Assembly: GCA_009777165.1 (NCBI GenBank)
Contig: WRML01000078.1
Coordinates: forward strand, 1 to 8,098
Direction: 5' to 3'
DNA length: 8,098 nucleotides
Source of the DNA: Kiritimatiellota bacterium
Lineage (GTDB): Bacteria > Verrucomicrobiota > Kiritimatiellia > RFP12 > UBA1067
Made by a program: the position numbers and the translations under genes. This document shows, in pieces, positions 6,573 through 8,098 of the stretch. The notes below the pieces were generated by a model. The model saw only the letters and a list, made by a program, of their open reading frames with translations, searched no databases and was not told the DNA's origin. Position 1 is the stretch's first letter. Each line of letters starts with the position of its first letter.

Positions 6573-6576
6573 CCTC
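6573..6576 (-). promoter_or_regulatory. Ribosome binding site of smc
   Basis: GAGG on the minus strand, 7 nt before the GTG at 6565. It supports the non-ATG start, together with the canonical SMC N-terminal sequence that begins exactly there. Confidence 0.55.
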
Positions 6577-6651
6577 AATGCTTCAACTGGTTCATCTATT
6601 GAAAAATATGTAGTGTCGCATATTTGGATGAAAAAGAAAAGCCGAAACAGA

Positions 6652-6678
6652 GATCACCGATCACCGATACCGATAACC
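6652..6678. repeat. GATCACC heptamer tandem upstream of smc
   Basis: GATCACC at 6652-6658 and 6659-6665, then degenerate GATACC (6666-6671) and GATAACC (6672-6678). It is another seven-base tandem, without a visible inverted arm, sitting next to the 6688-6755 palindrome in the smc upstream region. Confidence 0.65.
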
Positions 6679-6687
6679 GAAACAATG

Positions 6688-6755
6688 CACAATGGACACG
6701 ATTGCCTCTTGTATCCTTTGAGTCTATTGTAAAAACCATTGTGTCCATTGTGGTT
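6688..6755. repeat. Inverted repeat of the ACCACAAxGGACACAA family upstream of smc
   Basis: CACAATGGACAC at 6688-6699 is the exact reverse complement of 6741-6752 (12 bp). The full right arm (6736-6755), read on the minus strand, is AACCACAATGGACACAATGG. It differs at only two of 20 positions from AACCACAAAGGACACAAAGG in the 1712-1850 element (both differences A to T in equivalent unit positions). It is therefore a diverged second copy of that family about 5 kb away. The left arm looks more decayed. Confidence 0.75.
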
Positions 6756-7022
6756 AAAAATGGAATGGTTTTCAACTGAATTAACTATAAAAGAGGTGTC
6801 CCGATGGGATGCCATGATTTTTTTTGCGTTCGCTTCTACCGAAAGAAACATCCCTGACGGGATATTGTTGTGGTACGCTTTTAAAATGATTTCGCTATAT
6901 CATCCAATTCTTTTCCGGATATTCGGCATCGGCACGAGCGCCATCAAGGACTGGAGAAGACACGCAAGGTGCTTGTCCTTGCGGATCGGGATCGCCGGAG
7001 CAGACTTCTTCCCCCATTCGCC
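6756..7022. other. A+T-rich intergenic stretch between metY-like gene and smc, no supportable gene
   Basis: Bases 6781-6900 are roughly 40% G+C against more than 60% in neighbouring genes. Short perfect stems occur: TCCC/GGGA at 6799-6809 and ATCCC/GGGAT at 6850-6863; GGGATG (6806-6811) can also pair with CATCCC (6849-6854). No reading frame here has a ribosome binding site or a recognisable domain. It may be a decayed insertion or another interspersed repeat, or the regulatory region of smc. Confidence 0.5.
6963..6983 (-). terminator. Weak hairpin after the metY-like gene, possible terminator
   Basis: CGCAAGG (6963-6969) and CCTTGCG (6977-6983) form a 7-bp G+C-rich stem with a 7-nt loop, about 40 nt past the stop of the metY-like gene. 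No U-run follows on the transcribed strand, so intrinsic termination is doubtful. Confidence 0.25.
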
Positions 7023-8098
7023 TCAGAACGCCTGTTCCAGATCGGCGAGGATGTCGTCAATGTGCTCCGTGCCGATGGAGAGGCGGATGGTGTTGGGCTT
7101 GATGCCCTGCTCAGCCAACTCGGTCTCGGACAGCTGGGAGTGCGTCGTGCTGGCGGGATGGATGACGAGGGATTTGCTGTCCGCGACGTTCGCGAGAAGC
7201 GAGAACAGCTTGAGCCTGTCAATGAACGCCTTTGCCTGTCCCGCGTCGCCCCGGATCTCGAACGTGAAGATCGAGCCCGCGCCGTCCGGGAAATACTTCC
7301 GGTATAGCGCGTGGTCGGGGTGCGCTGTGAGGGCGGGATGATTCACCGTCTCGACTCGCGGATGGGCGGAGAGGTAGTCCACGACCCGCAGGGCGTTCCG
7401 CACGTGCCGCTCAACCCGGAGCGAGAGCGTCTCAAGCCCCTGCAGGAAGAGGAACGAGTGGAACGGGCTGATCGTCGCGCCCGTGTCGCGCATCAGCGTC
7501 GTACGGATCTTGACGATGTATGCCAGATTGCCCGCGACCTGTGAGAACACCGCGCCGTGGTAACTCGGGTTCGGCTTCGAGAGGCCGGGGAACTTGTCGT
7601 TCGCCGCCCAGTCGAACTTGCCGGAGTCCACGATCACGCCGCCGATCGCCGTGCCGTGCCCGCCGATGAACTTGGTCGCCGAATGGACGACCACGTCCGC
7701 GCCGTGTTCGAACGGGCGGAACAGGTAGGGCGTGGCAAAGGTGTTGTCAACGATCAGCGGGATGCCGTTCGTACGGGCGATCTCCGCGACCGCGCCGACG
7801 TCAACGATTGTCGAGTTCGGATTACCCAAGGTCTCGATGAAGATCGCCTTCGTCTTCGGGTCAATGGCGCTCGCGAAATTGGCGCGGCTGTCCCCGTCCA
7901 CAAACTTGACGGTCACACCGAATTCGGGCAGGGTGTGGGCAAACAGGTTATATGTCCCGCCATAGATGCGCCTGACGGACACGATGTTGTCCCCGGCCGT
8001 CGCGATGTTCTGGATGGCGTAGGCGATCGCCGCGGCACCCGAGGCGGTCGCCAGCGCCGCCGCGCCACCCTCCAGCGCCGCGATACGTTTCTCGAACA
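7023..8098 (-). CDS. metY: O-acetylhomoserine sulfhydrylase (PLP-dependent Cys/Met metabolism enzyme), 5' end beyond window
   Basis: The frame is open from base 8098 to a TGA at 7023-7025, giving about 357 residues; the first 70 or so are missing. Seen: FEKRIAALEGG and ALATASGAAA near the visible start, YGGTYNLF, the aspartate block VDNTFATP, and the PLP-lysine motif SATKFIGGHG with the lysine codon at 7671-7673. The insert GKFDWAANDKFPGL followed by PSYHG is typical of O-acetylhomoserine sulfhydrylases rather than cystathionine gamma-synthase or gamma-lyase. Known reaction: O-acetylhomoserine plus sulfide gives homocysteine and acetate, in the cytoplasm, for methionine synthesis. The GTG at 7982 is internal, not a start, because homology continues upstream. 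smc follows after a 457-nt gap, so co-transcription is unlikely. Confidence 0.92.
   Translation of the reverse strand, partial: FEKRIAALEGGAAALATASGAAAIAYAIQNIATAGDNIVSVRRIYGGTYNLFAHTLPEFGVTVKFVDGDSRANFASAIDPKTKAIFIETLGNPNSTIVDVGAVAEIARTNGIPLIVDNTFATPYLFRPFEHGADVVVHSATKFIGGHGTAIGGVIVDSGKFDWAANDKFPGLSKPNPSYHGAVFSQVAGNLAYIVKIRTTLMRDTGATISPFHSFLFLQGLETLSLRVERHVRNALRVVDYLSAHPRVETVNHPALTAHPDHALYRKYFPDGAGSIFTFEIRGDAGQAKAFIDRLKLFSLLANVADSKSLVIHPASTTHSQLSETELAEQGIKPNTIRLSIGTEHIDDILADLEQAF

Noticed and set aside
5270..6613. 447-codon plus-strand frame opposite smc
   Set aside because: Arg/Leu-rich low-complexity translation typical of the complement of a high-G+C gene; smc is unambiguous in this region.
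6600..6640. smc promoter (TTTTTC, 17 nt, TACATA on the minus strand)
   Set aside because: Both boxes match consensus poorly in an A+T-rich stretch; only the spacing is good.
251..6755. CRISPR array
   Set aside because: Units of 7-14 bp without uniform unique spacers, scattered and inverted; no cas genes.
6654..6851. 65-codon minus-strand frame upstream of smc
   Set aside because: Most of it is repeat sequence (GATCACC and ACAATGG arrays); no family resemblance and no convincing ribosome binding site.
6739..7341. 200-codon plus-strand reading frame spanning the smc upstream gap
   Set aside because: More than half overlaps the metY-like gene antisense, it begins inside an inverted repeat, has no ribosome binding site and no recognisable domain.

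Overview
The window is a bacterial chromosomal segment of high G+C (roughly 60% or more in the genes) with every convincing gene on the minus strand. In transcription order (right to left) they are: an O-acetylhomoserine sulfhydrylase gene (metY-like, 5' end beyond the right edge), smc (chromosome condensation ATPase), lgt (prolipoprotein diacylglyceryl transferase), a PHP-domain metallohydrolase-like gene, and the first 78 codons of aroA (EPSP synthase), which runs off the left edge. Gene content, high G+C, weak Shine-Dalgarno use at some starts and the PHP-family protein fit a PVC-group bacterium (Kiritimatiellota, Lentisphaerota or Verrucomicrobiota). That placement is inference from general resemblance, not a search result.

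Region by region: 1-234 is the aroA N-terminus. 235-260 holds its ribosome binding site and abuts a palindromic heptamer repeat (251-329), which also supplies the stop codon and last 22 residues of the PHP gene (261-1661). 1662-1872 is an intergenic region dominated by a perfect 29-bp inverted repeat. 1873-2688 is lgt, with a possible promoter just upstream. 2689-2803 carries a short direct-repeat cluster. 2804-6565 is smc, with a palindromic octamer array inside the hinge-coding part. 6566-7022 is an A+T-rich gap with two more repeats and no supportable gene. 7023-8098 is the metY-like gene.

The genes are mostly housekeeping and do not form one pathway: sulfur amino acid synthesis, chromosome organisation, lipoprotein maturation, aromatic amino acid synthesis. 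Only the PHP gene and aroA (26 nt apart) look clearly co-transcribed.

The striking content is the repeats. At least six sequence-distinct micro-repeat clusters built from 7-14 bp units occur in 8 kb. Three or four have the same plan: a tandem array, a short spacer, then the reverse complement of the array. They sit at gene junctions, and one lies in frame inside smc. In smc and in the PHP gene the array departs from a plain repeat exactly where the plain repeat would give an in-frame stop. This resembles in concept the protein-coding palindromic elements of Rickettsia, with different sequence. It is the best candidate here for something little described.
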